59,608 nucleotides of DNA from JBOCEF01 sp047610385 (GCA_047610385.1 JBLGAC010000023.1:1-59608), one strand, 5' to 3'. Counted from the stretch's first letter, positions 24,646-33,698 are shown. Program-made: numbers and translations. Notes: a model not told the origin generated them from the letters alone.

Positions 24646-27519
24646 ATGCTGAGGAAAAAGACGATCGGGGCCGGAAGACCGACCCGTGGCGCGTCGCTCC
24701 TGGCGCAGGCAGGCAACAAAAAGGTTGACCGCCGCAGCTTTCTGCGAGGCTCCGGCCTTGCGGTTGGCGGGCTGGCCGCCTTTGCGTCCGCCGGGGCCCG
24801 CGTGGGCCGCGCCGAAGCGCAGACCGCCAATTCCAGGACTGAGATCCGCAAATCGGTGTGCACCCATTGCTCCGTCGGCTGCACGGTGCTGGCCGAAGTG
24901 TCGAACGGCGTCTGGACCGGGCAGGAGCCCGCATGGGACAGCCCGTTCAACCTCGGCGCCCATTGCGCCAAGGGTGCGGCAGTGCGTGAGCACGCCCATG
25001 GCGAGCGCCGCCTGAAATACCCGATGAAGCTGGTCGGCGGCGAATGGCAGAAGGTCAGCTGGGACCAGGCCATCGACGAGATCGGCGACAAGATGATCGA
25101 CATCCGCGCCGAAAGTGGCCCTGATTCGGTCTACTGGCTCGGCTCGGCCAAGCATTCGAACGAACAGGCCTATCTGTTCCGCAAGTTCGCCGCCTACTGG
25201 GGCACGAACAACGTGGACCATCAGGCCCGCATCTGCCACTCAACCACCGTGGCCGGCGTTGCGAACACATGGGGCTACGGCGCCATGACCAATTCGTACA
25301 ACGACATCCACAACAGCCGCGCCATCTTCCTGATCGGTGGCAACCCGGCTGAGGCGCACCCCGTCTCCTTGCTGCACATGCTGCGTGCAAAGGAGCAGAA
25401 CAACGCGCCGCTGATCGTCTGCGATCCGCGCTTTACCCGCACCGCCGCCCATGCTGACGAATATGTCCGCATGCGCCCCGGCTCGGACGTTGCGCTGATC
25501 TGGGGCCTGCTGTGGCACATTTTTGAAAACGGGTGGGAGGACAAAGAGTTCATCCGCACCCGCGTCTGGGGCATGGACCAGATCAGGGAAGAAGTCGCAA
25601 AGTGGGATCCCGCGGAAACTGAGCGCGTCACCGGCGTGCCCGGCAGCCAGCTGGAGCGTGTGGCCCGCACCATGGCCAACAACCGTCCCGCCACCGTGAT
25701 CTGGTGCATGGGCGGCACGCAGCATACCAACGGCAACAACAACACGCGCGCCTATTGCATCCTTCAGCTCGCGCTGGGGAACATGGGCACGTCGGGCGGC
25801 GGCACCAACATTTTCCGCGGCCATGACAACGTGCAGGGCGCGACCGATCTTGGCGTTCTCAGCCACACGCTGCCGGGCTATTATGGCCTTGCCGCTGGGT
25901 CCTGGGCCCATTGGGGCCGCGTCTGGGGCGAGGACATGGATTGGCTGAAAGGCCAGTTTGAAGTCGTCGACGACAAAAACCTGATGAACTCCACCGGCAT
26001 CCCGGTGTCGCGCTGGATCGATGGCGTGCTTGAAGACAAGGCCAACATCGACCAACCCAACAACGTCCGGGCGATGGTGTTCTGGGGCCACGCGCCCAAC
26101 TCTCAGACCCGCATGGTTGAGATGAAGTCTGCGATGGAGAAGCTGGACCTGATGGTGGTCGTTGACCCCTATCCCACGGTCTCAGCGATCCTTTCGGACC
26201 GTCAGGATGGCGTTTACCTGCTGCCCGCTTGCACGCAGTTCGAAACCTCCGGGTCGGTGACTGCATCCAACCGGTCGATCCAGTGGCGTGAAAAAGTTGT
26301 GGAGCCGCTGTTCGAAAGCCTTCCCGACCAAACCATCATTGCCAAGTTCGCCACGAAGTTCGGATGGGCCGACCGGTTATTCCGCAACATCAAGGTGATC
26401 GACGGCGAGCCTTTGGTTGAAGACGTGACCCGGGAATTCAACTCCGGCATGTGGACCGTTGGCTATACCGGCCAGTCGCCTGAGCGCATCAAGCTGCATA
26501 TGGCCAACCAGCACACGTTCGACCGCACGACGCTTCAGGCGATCGGTGGCCCGGCCGATGGTGACTATTATGGCATGCCGTGGCCCTGCTGGGGCACGCC
26601 TGAGATGAACCATCCCGGCACGCCGAACCTGTACGATATGTCCAAGCCTGTCTCGAAGGGTGGCCTGACGTTCCGTGCCCGCTTCGGGGTGGAACGTGAC
26701 GGTGACAACCTTCTTGCCGAAGGCGTTTACTCCGCTGGATCGGAAATTCAGGACGGCTACCCTGAATTCACCATGGCCATGCTGAAAGAACTGGGCTGGG
26801 ACGGTGATCTTACCGACGCCGAGCGCAGCGCGATCGAGGCCGTCGCCGGCGACAAGACCAACTGGAAGACCGACCTTTCGGGCGGCATCCAGCGTGTGGC
26901 GATCAAGCATGAGTGCGCACCCTTCGGCAACGCCAAGGCCCGCGCAGTCGTGTGGACCTTCCCCGATCCGGTTCCGCTGCATCGCGAACCGCTTTACAGC
27001 AACCGCCGGGATCTGGTCGCTGACTATCCGACCTATGAAGACCGGAAGTTCTATCGTCTGCCGACGCTCTACAAGTCGATCCAGGACAAGGACTTCTCCA
27101 AGGACTACCCGATGATCCTCACCTCCGGGCGACTGGTGGAATATGAGGGCGGCGGCGACGAGAGCCGATCGAACCCCTGGCTGGCCGAATTGCAGCAGGA
27201 CATGTTCGTCGAGATCAACACGCGGGACGCCAACAACCTCGGCGTGCGCGACGGCGCGCAGTGCTGGGTCGAAGGCCCGGAGGGCGGCAAGGTCAAGGTC
27301 ATGGCCATGGTCACCGAACGGGTCGGCGAGGGCGTCGCCTTCATGCCCTTCCACTTCGGCGGGCATTTCCAGGGCGAGGACCGCAGGCACAAATACCCCA
27401 AGGGCGCCGACCCTTATGTGCTCGGCGAATCCAGCAACACCGCGCAGACCTATGGCTACGATTCAGTGACGCAGATGCAGGAAACCAAAGCGACACTCTG
27501 CAAAATCTGGGCCGCGTAA
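24646..27519 (+). CDS. fdhA: Formate dehydrogenase catalytic subunit, cysteine type
   Basis: The 957-residue catalytic subunit oxidises formate to CO2 at a molybdenum or tungsten bis-pterin site. A Tat signal (DRRSFLRGSG) near residues 28-37 shows periplasmic export. One [4Fe-4S] cluster is bound by C72, C75, C79 and C107. The metal ligand is Cys197 in ARICHSTTVAG, so this is a cysteine rather than selenocysteine enzyme, and the following His198 is the conserved catalytic histidine. The ribosome site GGGAGA precedes ATG 24646; a longer frame upstream overlaps FdhX and is rejected. The nearby tungstate-type importer suggests tungsten. FdhB and FdhC follow. Confidence 0.95.
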   Translation: MLRKKTIGAGRPTRGASLLAQAGNKKVDRRSFLRGSGLAVGGLAAFASAGARVGRAEAQTANSRTEIRKSVCTHCSVGCTVLAEVSNGVWTGQEPAWDSPFNLGAHCAKGAAVREHAHGERRLKYPMKLVGGEWQKVSWDQAIDEIGDKMIDIRAESGPDSVYWLGSAKHSNEQAYLFRKFAAYWGTNNVDHQARICHSTTVAGVANTWGYGAMTNSYNDIHNSRAIFLIGGNPAEAHPVSLLHMLRAKEQNNAPLIVCDPRFTRTAAHADEYVRMRPGSDVALIWGLLWHIFENGWEDKEFIRTRVWGMDQIREEVAKWDPAETERVTGVPGSQLERVARTMANNRPATVIWCMGGTQHTNGNNNTRAYCILQLALGNMGTSGGGTNIFRGHDNVQGATDLGVLSHTLPGYYGLAAGSWAHWGRVWGEDMDWLKGQFEVVDDKNLMNSTGIPVSRWIDGVLEDKANIDQPNNVRAMVFWGHAPNSQTRMVEMKSAMEKLDLMVVVDPYPTVSAILSDRQDGVYLLPACTQFETSGSVTASNRSIQWREKVVEPLFESLPDQTIIAKFATKFGWADRLFRNIKVIDGEPLVEDVTREFNSGMWTVGYTGQSPERIKLHMANQHTFDRTTLQAIGGPADGDYYGMPWPCWGTPEMNHPGTPNLYDMSKPVSKGGLTFRARFGVERDGDNLLAEGVYSAGSEIQDGYPEFTMAMLKELGWDGDLTDAERSAIEAVAGDKTNWKTDLSGGIQRVAIKHECAPFGNAKARAVVWTFPDPVPLHREPLYSNRRDLVADYPTYEDRKFYRLPTLYKSIQDKDFSKDYPMILTSGRLVEYEGGGDESRSNPWLAELQQDMFVEINTRDANNLGVRDGAQCWVEGPEGGKVKVMAMVTERVGEGVAFMPFHFGGHFQGEDRRHKYPKGADPYVLGESSNTAQTYGYDSVTQMQETKATLCKIWAA

Positions 27520-27533
27520 GGGAGGAATGAGAG

Positions 27534-28127
27534 ATGGCAAGAGCAAAATTCCTCTGTGACGCTGAGCGTTGCATTGAGTGCAACGCCTGTGTGACCGCGT
27601 GCAAGAATGAGCACGAGGTGCCCTGGGGCATCAACCGCCGGCGTGTCGTCACGATCAATGACGGCTCGCCCGGCGAGCGATCGATTTCGGTCGCCTGCAT
27701 GCACTGCTCCGACGCGCCGTGCATGGCCGTTTGCCCGGTGGATTGCTTCTACCAGACCGATGACGGCGTGGTGCTGCACTCCAAAGATCTGTGCATCGGC
27801 TGCGGCTACTGCTTCTACGCGTGCCCGTTCGGCGCGCCGCAGTATCCTCAGGCCGGGAACTTCGGGTCCCGCGGCAAGATGGACAAATGCACCTTCTGCG
27901 CGGGCGGCCCGGAGGCGGACAATTCCGCCGCCGAGTTCTCCAAGTACGGACGCAACCGGATCGCCGAGGGCAAGCTGCCCATTTGCGCCGAGATGTGCTC
28001 TACCAAGGCGCTGCTGGCCGGTGATGGCGACGACGTGTCGGACATCTACCGCGAACGCGTCGTGGCCCGCGGCTTCGGCTCTGGCGCCTGGGGTTGGGGC
28101 ACCGCCTATGAGCAGAAAGGCGGCTGA
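27534..28127 (+). CDS. fdhB: Formate dehydrogenase iron-sulfur subunit
   Basis: A 197-residue electron-transfer subunit with four [4Fe-4S] clusters linking FdhA to the cytochrome b subunit. The cysteine sets are CIECNACVTACKNEH, CMHCSDAPCMAVCPVDC, CIGCGYCFYACPFGAP and CTFCAGGP with a later CAEMC. It has no signal of its own and would be exported bound to FdhA. It belongs to the FDH3-type beta subunits. GGGAGG precedes the start, 14 bases after fdhA. A terminator-like hairpin follows directly. Confidence 0.95.
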   Translation: MARAKFLCDAERCIECNACVTACKNEHEVPWGINRRRVVTINDGSPGERSISVACMHCSDAPCMAVCPVDCFYQTDDGVVLHSKDLCIGCGYCFYACPFGAPQYPQAGNFGSRGKMDKCTFCAGGPEADNSAAEFSKYGRNRIAEGKLPICAEMCSTKALLAGDGDDVSDIYRERVVARGFGSGAWGWGTAYEQKGG

Positions 28128-28151
28128 TCCGCCGCCGTTTTGCGAAATCGG

Positions 28152-28181
28152 GGCGGGCGGCATCCATGCCGCCCGCCTTTT
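28152..28181 (+). terminator. Intrinsic terminator between fdhB and fdhC
   Basis: GGCGGGCGGCAT at 28152-28163 pairs perfectly with ATGCCGCCCGCC at 28166-28177 (effective loop TCCA) and is followed at once by TTTT. This is a textbook intrinsic terminator, yet it lies inside an operon whose next gene is the membrane anchor of the same enzyme. It may set a subunit ratio by partial read-through. Confidence 0.75.
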
Positions 28182-28223
28182 CGTCTCAGACCCCATGCAC
28201 ATTTCATGCGAGAGGCTCGCCCC

Positions 28224-29465
28224 ATGTCGCTCCGCTTCGTTCTTGCGCTGATCGCCGCGCTCGCGACCGCCGCGTTTGCCGGGCCTGACCTTGCCCGCGC
28301 GCAAACGGCCGAAGGCGGCGTGTCGAACGCGTCCTCTGCGGACGTCGTCGACCGCAGCGCCACCGGCGGCGCGCAGACGCTTCAGGACATCCTCGCGCGG
28401 CAACGCGGCGAGACAATTGACGAAAGCTTCCGCAGGGACGCCATCGGCAATGCCACGGGCGCGCCGACCACCGGCCAGCTCGGCACTTTGGGCGGCGCTT
28501 CTGACCCTGAATTGTGGCGCGCGCTGCGCTATGGCGACGCGAACATCAAGGCCTCCAACACATCGCCCGGTGCCACGCTGATGGTGCAGGATGGCGGGAT
28601 GCGCTGGCTGACATTCCGCGCCGGGCCGCTGCGCGTCTGGGGTGGCTATGCCCTGCTGGGCATGATCGGCCTTCTGGCACTGTTTTACCTGATCCGTGGC
28701 AGGATCCGCATCGAAAGTGGCCCGTCAAGCATCACCATTGAGCGGTTCAAACCCATTGAACGGTTTGGCCACTGGCTGGTCGCGGGGTCGTTTGTTGCGC
28801 TGGGGCTGACCGGTCTGCTGTCGCTGTTCGGCCGGATCGCGTTGATCCCGTTGTTCGGGCACGAAGTGTTCACCCCGATCGCGATTGCCAGCAAATGGGT
28901 CCACAACAACTTTGCCTGGGCCTTCATGGTCGGGCTGGTGCTGATCTTTGTGATGTGGGTCGCGCACAACATTCCCAGCCGCCTTGATCTGGTGTGGCTG
29001 GCCAAGGGGGGGGGGCTGTTCTCCAAGCACTCGCACCCGCCGGCGCGGAAATTCAACGCAGGACAAAAAATCATCTTCTGGGCGGTGATCGTGCTGGGTG
29101 GCTCAATCTCAGTGTCGGGGCTGTCGCTGCTGTTCCCGTTCGAGATACCGATTTTCGCCCACACGTTCGGGGTGTTGAACGATCTGGGGCTGCCGGGTCT
29201 GGCGGGGCAGGGGCCGTTGCCGACCTCGCTCGCGCCGCACGAAGAAATGCAGCTCGCGCAGGTCTGGCACTCGATCATGGGCTTTGTGATGATGGTGGTG
29301 ATCCTTGCGCATATCTATCTCGGCTCCGTCGGGATGGAAGGCGCGTATGCCGCCATGGGCAGCGGTCAGGTTGATCTGAACTGGGCGCGGGAACATCACA
29401 ACCTGTGGGTTGAGGAGGTCGAGGCTAAAACCGCCGCTCCGGCCGCGGCGACCCCCGCCGAATGA
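28224..29465 (+). CDS. fdhC: Formate dehydrogenase cytochrome b subunit
   Basis: The 413-residue membrane anchor passes electrons from FdhB to quinone through b-type haems. A signal peptide (1-27, ending ARA) precedes a periplasmic stretch of about 90 residues. The four-helix cytochrome b core follows, with FKPIERFGHWLVAGSFVALGL, SKWVHNNFAWAFM and VWHSIMGFVMMVVILAHIYLG carrying candidate haem histidines. The extended periplasmic N-terminus (DVVDRSATGGAQTLQDIL) is longer than in E. coli FdnI and is typical of the FDH3-type gamma subunit. The C-terminus is an Ala/Pro-rich tail. ATG 28224 starts the signal peptide. Confidence 0.93.
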   Translation: MSLRFVLALIAALATAAFAGPDLARAQTAEGGVSNASSADVVDRSATGGAQTLQDILARQRGETIDESFRRDAIGNATGAPTTGQLGTLGGASDPELWRALRYGDANIKASNTSPGATLMVQDGGMRWLTFRAGPLRVWGGYALLGMIGLLALFYLIRGRIRIESGPSSITIERFKPIERFGHWLVAGSFVALGLTGLLSLFGRIALIPLFGHEVFTPIAIASKWVHNNFAWAFMVGLVLIFVMWVAHNIPSRLDLVWLAKGGGLFSKHSHPPARKFNAGQKIIFWAVIVLGGSISVSGLSLLFPFEIPIFAHTFGVLNDLGLPGLAGQGPLPTSLAPHEEMQLAQVWHSIMGFVMMVVILAHIYLGSVGMEGAYAAMGSGQVDLNWAREHHNLWVEEVEAKTAAPAAATPAE

Positions 29466-29480
29466 ATGGGCCATGCTGCC

Positions 29481-29514
29481 GGGGCGGGCTTTGACAGGTC
29501 CGCCAGCCCGCCCC
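29481..29514 (+). terminator. Hairpin after fdhC
   Basis: GGGGCGGGCT at 29481-29490 pairs perfectly with AGCCCGCCCC at 29505-29514 around a 14-base loop, just after the fdhC stop. No T-run follows. It is a probable transcript end for the fdh genes. Confidence 0.5.
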
Positions 29515-29766
29515 TGACCGGCCATCAAGGCCAGATCGGCGGCGGGCTTTGGTGGCCCAAGATGGTGGGGTAGGGCAGGTCGCCCAAAACTGCGCCGTTT
29601 GCCTTGGCGGGCAGCGACGTGATCTGGACCGCTGGGGCCGCCGACAAGCTGTTCAACCCTTGGCCCGAATGCTATCTGCCCGAACCCAAGATGCCGCTGC
29701 TGCAGATCACGCACCGATCTGACCAAGGTCCTGCAGGGCCACACCGAACACTGAAAAGGGGCTGAC
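29515..29766 (+). other. Intergenic region with a possible decayed coding remnant
   Basis: No intact gene is visible. From about 29572 to 29766 one forward frame is open and protein-like (for example DVIWTAGAADKLFNPWPECY) but has no good start, and it runs to a stop that overlaps the next start codon. It could be a remnant of a lost gene or chance. I do not recognise a family. Confidence 0.2.
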
Positions 29767-29892
29767 ATGCGCGTGATACTGATATCCTTCGCCGCCATTG
29801 CGGTCATTTCCGTCGGGGCGTATTTCGGCCTGCAATCGGCGGGGTTCTCGTCCTCTGAGCAGATGTCCGGGCAGGCCGTCCGTCTGGACTGA
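29767..29892 (+). CDS. 41-residue single-pass membrane protein upstream of tup genes
   Basis: A short frame with AAGGGG seven bases before its ATG. It encodes a hydrophobic helix (VILISFAAIAVISVGAYFGL, residues 3-22) followed by a polar tail with SSSEQMSGQAVRLD. The ribosome site, the clean hydrophobic-then-polar layout and the position between fdhC and tupB suggest a real membrane peptide. It resembles small components that accompany respiratory complexes, but I cannot name a family. Confidence 0.5.
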   Translation: MRVILISFAAIAVISVGAYFGLQSAGFSSSEQMSGQAVRLD

Positions 29893-29946
29893 GGCGCCCC
29901 GCTCCGCGTCAAAGCGTAAGACGGCTGCGCAGCATTGCAGCCGGGA

Positions 29947-30666
29947 ATGGACGATAAGCGTATGGGCGACATCTGGCAGGGTCTGGTCGAAGCGTTCTGG
30001 CTGGTGGCGCTGCTCGACGCGGACCTCATGGAGATCACGCTGCGATCCTTGCAGGTGTCGGTGACCGCGGTGGCGCTTTCGTGCGCCATCGGCATTCCGC
30101 TTGGTGCGTGGCTGGCAATCAAGCGGTTTCGGTATCGGCGTGGGGCGATTGCGCTTTTGAACGCCCTGATGGGCCTTCCGCCGGTGGTGGTGGGGCTTGT
30201 GGTGTATATCCTGCTGTCACGGGCCGGGCCGCTTGGGGTGCTGAACCTGCTGTTCACCCCCACAGCGATGGTCGTGGCGCAGGTGATCATCGTCACCCCG
30301 TTGATCGCATCGATCGCCCATCAGGCGATCCGCGATCTGTGGGCCGAATACCATGATCTGCTGGTGTCGCTCAACACCACCAAGGCGCAGCGCATGCGCA
30401 CGCTGATCTGGGATGCGCGGCGGGGGTTGCTGACCTCTGCGCTGGCAGGATTTGGCCGCGCGATCGGAGAGGTCGGGGCGATCATGATCGTCGGCGGCAA
30501 CATCGACCACGCCACCCGTGTGCTGACCACCGCCATCGCGCTGGAAACCAGCAAGGGCGATTTCGCCCTGGCGCTGGGGCTGGGCTTTGTGCTGATCGGG
30601 CTGGCGGTTGCAGTGAACGTGGCGATGCACATGCTGTCGCGCACCGAACGCGCGGGCACCTGGTGA
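29947..30666 (+). CDS. tupB: Tungstate ABC transporter permease
   Basis: A 239-residue inner-membrane permease with about five to six helices, the channel of the tungstate importer. Family blocks include EITLRSLQVSVTAVALSCAI, ALMGLPPVVVGLVVYILLS and the ATPase-docking loop FGRAIGEVGAIMIVGGNI. The start is uncertain: ATG 29947 is used here, but ATG 29962 (MGDIWQG) is equally plausible. A 7-bp stem (29922-29928 with 29937-29943) lies immediately upstream and could mask the ribosome site. It overlaps tupC by four bases. Confidence 0.85.
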   Translation: MDDKRMGDIWQGLVEAFWLVALLDADLMEITLRSLQVSVTAVALSCAIGIPLGAWLAIKRFRYRRGAIALLNALMGLPPVVVGLVVYILLSRAGPLGVLNLLFTPTAMVVAQVIIVTPLIASIAHQAIRDLWAEYHDLLVSLNTTKAQRMRTLIWDARRGLLTSALAGFGRAIGEVGAIMIVGGNIDHATRVLTTAIALETSKGDFALALGLGFVLIGLAVAVNVAMHMLSRTERAGTW

Positions 30667-31376
30667 CGGCGATCTTTCCCCTGCATGTGGCGGGCGCTTG
30701 CGTTGCGCGGCGTGGGCGCCGTCTGGTCGGGCCGGTTGACATGGATCTGGGGCCTGATGGCGTGACCATCTTGATGGGCCCGAACGGCGCCGGGAAAACC
30801 ACGCTTTTGCGGTTGCTACATGGCCTTGAGCGTCTGTCCGAAGGCACCCTGTCCTGGCAGGCGCCCATTGATGACGCCCGCGCGCGCCAAAGCTTTGTGT
30901 TTCAAAGCCCGGTGGTGCTGCGGCGCTCCGTGCTCGACAACATCGCCTATCCGCTGATCTTGCGCGGTGGCGCGCGGCGCAGCGCGCGGGCGGCGGCGGC
31001 CGATTGGGCCGGGCGCGTGGGGCTGGGTGATGCGCTGGCCCGCCCCGCCGCGGTGCTGTCGGGCGGCGAGAAGCAAAAGTTGGCCCTTGCACGCGCGCTG
31101 ATCACCGGGCCTGAGGCGCTGTTTCTGGATGAGCCGACCGCCAGCCTCGATGGCCGCGCCATGCGCGAAATCGAAGCGATCTTGATGAACGCTGCCGCGG
31201 GTGGCACGCGGATCGTGATGTCGACGCACAATATCGGGCAGGCGCGGCGGCTCGCAACCGATGTGATTTTTTTGTACCGTGGCCGGGTTCATGAAAAAGG
31301 CGGCGCAGCAGATTTCTTCGCAGCGCAATCAACCCGTGAAGCAGCAGCCTTCCTGAAGGGAGACATCGTCGAATGA
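30663..31376 (+). CDS. tupC: Tungstate ABC transporter ATP-binding protein
   Basis: A 237-residue ABC ATPase that powers TupB. Walker A GPNGAGKTT, the Q-loop region FVFQSPVV, the signature LSGGEKQKLALARAL and Walker B ALFLDEPTASLD are intact. It begins with GTG overlapping the tupB stop and ends overlapping tupA by four bases. The identity as tungstate rather than molybdate or phosphate rests on the partner TupA and on the gene order tupB-tupC-tupA beside fdh genes. Confidence 0.85.
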   Translation: MTAIFPLHVAGACVARRGRRLVGPVDMDLGPDGVTILMGPNGAGKTTLLRLLHGLERLSEGTLSWQAPIDDARARQSFVFQSPVVLRRSVLDNIAYPLILRGGARRSARAAAADWAGRVGLGDALARPAAVLSGGEKQKLALARALITGPEALFLDEPTASLDGRAMREIEAILMNAAAGGTRIVMSTHNIGQARRLATDVIFLYRGRVHEKGGAADFFAAQSTREAAAFLKGDIVE

Positions 31377-32188
31377 CCCGTTTTGCAGCCGTGCTTGCGG
31401 CGCTTGCCATTTTCGCCACAGCTGCGGCGGCGCAGCCGCAACAGATGAAGCTGGCAGTCACCACGTCATTTCACAATTCCGGCCTGTCGGAGATTTTACT
31501 GCCCGAAATCAAAACTGACCTCGGGCTTGAGGTTCAGCTGCTGGTCGTTGGCACCGGACAGGCGCTGCGGCTGGGAGAGGCCGGGGATGTCGACGCGATC
31601 CTGGTGCATTCGCGCAAGGCCGAAGACGCCTTTGTGGCGGGCGGCTACGGGACGCACCGGCGCGAAATCATGTATAACGACTTTGTGCTGATCGGCCCGT
31701 CGGATGATCCCGCCGGGGTCGCCGGGTCTTTGGACATCGCCGCCGCATTGGGCAAAATCGCCAGCGCGCAGGCCACGTTCGCCAGCCGCGGCGATGACAG
31801 CGGCACCCACCGGCGTGAACTGTCGCTGTGGGCAGCCGCGGGCATCGACGTGTCTGGTGCCGACAAGCCATGGTATCGCGCGGCGGGCGCTGGCATGGGC
31901 GCGACGCTGAACGTCGCCTCGGGCCTGAACGCCTATGTGATGTCCGACCGCGCCAGCTGGCTGAATTTCGGGAACAAGGGCGATCTGCGCATCGTGTTTC
32001 AGGGTGATCCGATCCTGTTCAACCAATACGCCTACCTGCCGATCAACCCCGCAAAACACGCGCATGTGAAAATCGATCTGGCCAACGCGCTTGAGGCTTG
32101 GTTGGTCAGCGACAAGGCGCAGGCGCTGATCGGTGCTTATGAGATCGCGGGCGAAAAGCTGTTCACCCCCAACGCCGTGCCAGACTAA
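31373..32188 (+). CDS. tupA: Tungstate-binding periplasmic protein
   Basis: A 271-residue receptor with a signal peptide (1-20). The mature start KLAVTTSFHNSGLSEILLPE and VVGTGQALRLGEAGDVDAIL are hallmarks of TupA, where the TTS motif contacts the oxyanion. Later blocks RREIMYNDFVLIGP and SRGDDSGTHRRELSLW agree. TupA proteins bind tungstate with much higher preference over molybdate, so this supports a tungsten enzyme nearby. Part of this protein is mirrored in the cytochrome-fusion at 19489. Confidence 0.87.
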   Translation: MTRFAAVLAALAIFATAAAAQPQQMKLAVTTSFHNSGLSEILLPEIKTDLGLEVQLLVVGTGQALRLGEAGDVDAILVHSRKAEDAFVAGGYGTHRREIMYNDFVLIGPSDDPAGVAGSLDIAAALGKIASAQATFASRGDDSGTHRRELSLWAAAGIDVSGADKPWYRAAGAGMGATLNVASGLNAYVMSDRASWLNFGNKGDLRIVFQGDPILFNQYAYLPINPAKHAHVKIDLANALEAWLVSDKAQALIGAYEIAGEKLFTPNAVPD

Positions 32189-32209
32189 CGGCCCCCTGAG
32201 GATCCCTGC

Positions 32210-33082
32210 ATGAGCGACGAATTTGAGATCGGCCCAAACCCCGGCAACCCGCGCCTGACCCGTGCGGTGACAGGCATTGATCACGCCGGCGCGCGCCAGA
32301 GCGTTAATGTGATCACAGAGCGTCCGCTGACCATCTATCTGAACGCGCAGGAAATCGTCACCTCGATGACCATCGGGGACTACCCGGAATACCTTGCGCT
32401 GGGGTTCCTGAAAAATCAGGGAATGCTGCACGATGCCGATGATGTCACCGGCGTTGATTATGATGAGGAACTTGAAACCGTCGTGGTGCGCACCCGCAGG
32501 GCAACGGATTTTGAGGAAAAACTGAAAAAGAAAACCCGCACCAGCGGGTGCGCCGTCGGCACCGTGTTCGGCGACATGATGGAGGGGCTGGAGGGCGTGA
32601 CCCTGCCGGACGCAGAGGTGCGGACATCGTGGCTCTATGCCCTTGCGCACAAGATCAACACGGCGGACAGCCTGTATCTGTCGGTCGGCGCGATCCACGG
32701 CACGGTCCTGTGCCAAGGCGATCGTCCGCTGGTTTATATGGAAGATGTCGGCCGCCACAACGCCGTCGACAAGATCGCTGGCTGGATGTTCCGCCACAAG
32801 ATTGAGGCGGCGGACAAGATCCTTTACACCACCGGGCGGCTGACATCAGAAATGGTGATCAAGACAGCAATGATGGGCATTCCGGTGATCGCCTCGCGGT
32901 CGGGCTTCACCGCTTGGGGCGTTGAAATCGCGCGCCAGATGAACCTGACGCTGATCGGGCGGATGCGCGGCAAACGCTTCATGTGCCTTGCGGGGGAGGA
33001 GCGCCTGATCCGCGACGCCGACCCCGATGCCGCAGCTGATGAGGCCTCGGGCAACCGCAGGAAAGGATCGCGTGATCTCTGA
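32210..33082 (+). CDS. fdhD: Formate dehydrogenase accessory sulfurtransferase
   Basis: A 290-residue protein that transfers sulfur from a cysteine desulfurase to the metal-pterin cofactor before its insertion into FdhA, a step needed for activity. Family blocks include NAQEIVTSMTIGDYPEYLAL, TSGCAVGTVFGDMM, YMEDVGRHNAVDKIAGW and TTGRLTSEMVIKTAMMGIPV. The active loop has a single cysteine, C114, in CAVG, whereas E. coli FdhD carries CxxC. The gene lies between tupA and mobA; its end overlaps the GTG start of mobA. Confidence 0.94.
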   Translation: MSDEFEIGPNPGNPRLTRAVTGIDHAGARQSVNVITERPLTIYLNAQEIVTSMTIGDYPEYLALGFLKNQGMLHDADDVTGVDYDEELETVVVRTRRATDFEEKLKKKTRTSGCAVGTVFGDMMEGLEGVTLPDAEVRTSWLYALAHKINTADSLYLSVGAIHGTVLCQGDRPLVYMEDVGRHNAVDKIAGWMFRHKIEAADKILYTTGRLTSEMVIKTAMMGIPVIASRSGFTAWGVEIARQMNLTLIGRMRGKRFMCLAGEERLIRDADPDAAADEASGNRRKGSRDL

Positions 33083-33698
33083 CATCTTGGGCGTGATTTT
33101 GGCGGGCGGGCGCGCCACCCGCATGGGTGGCGGCGACAAGGCGCTGTTGAACCTGGGCGGGCAAACGCTGCTGACCCGTGTGATCCGGCGCCTGTCGCAT
33201 CAGGTCGGCGGAATGATGCTGAACGCCAATGGCGACCCGGCGCGCTTTGCCGAATATGGTCTGCCAGTGCGCGCCGACAGCCTGCCGGACCATCCCGGAC
33301 CGCTGGCAGGCGTGCTTGCGGGGCTTGATTGGGCGGCGGAGCAGGGGGCGACCCACATCGTCACCGTCGCCGCCGACACGCCCCTGTTTCCCGAAGATCT
33401 GGTCGCGCGCCTGACCGCCGCGGCCCGCGAAAAACACGCGCCCATCGCCTTGGCCGCCACGCCTGACCCCAAACGCGGCTTTGTCCGCCACCCGACCTTT
33501 GGTCTGTGGCCCGTCAGCTTGCGCGATGACCTGCGTGCCGCGCTGATTGGCGGCATGCGCAAGATCGTGATCTGGACCGACGCGCACAATGCCGCCACCG
33601 CGATGTTTGAGGCCGATCCCTACGATCCGTTCTACAACCTCAACGCGCCAGAGGATATGATCCGGGCGGCAGCCTTGTTGGGAGTGGAACGCACATGA
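33072..33698 (+). CDS. mobA: Molybdenum cofactor guanylyltransferase
   Basis: A 208-residue enzyme that adds GMP from GTP to Mo/W-molybdopterin, giving the bis-guanine dinucleotide cofactor used by formate dehydrogenases. The nucleotide site LGVILAGGRATRMGGGDKAL is at the start, and LPDHPGPLAGVLAGLDW and VAADTPLFPEDLVARL follow. The start is a GTG at 33072 preceded by GAAAGGA and overlapping fdhD; an upstream ATG at 33027 would lie deep in fdhD. Confidence 0.92.
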   Translation: MISDILGVILAGGRATRMGGGDKALLNLGGQTLLTRVIRRLSHQVGGMMLNANGDPARFAEYGLPVRADSLPDHPGPLAGVLAGLDWAAEQGATHIVTVAADTPLFPEDLVARLTAAAREKHAPIALAATPDPKRGFVRHPTFGLWPVSLRDDLRAALIGGMRKIVIWTDAHNAATAMFEADPYDPFYNLNAPEDMIRAAALLGVERT

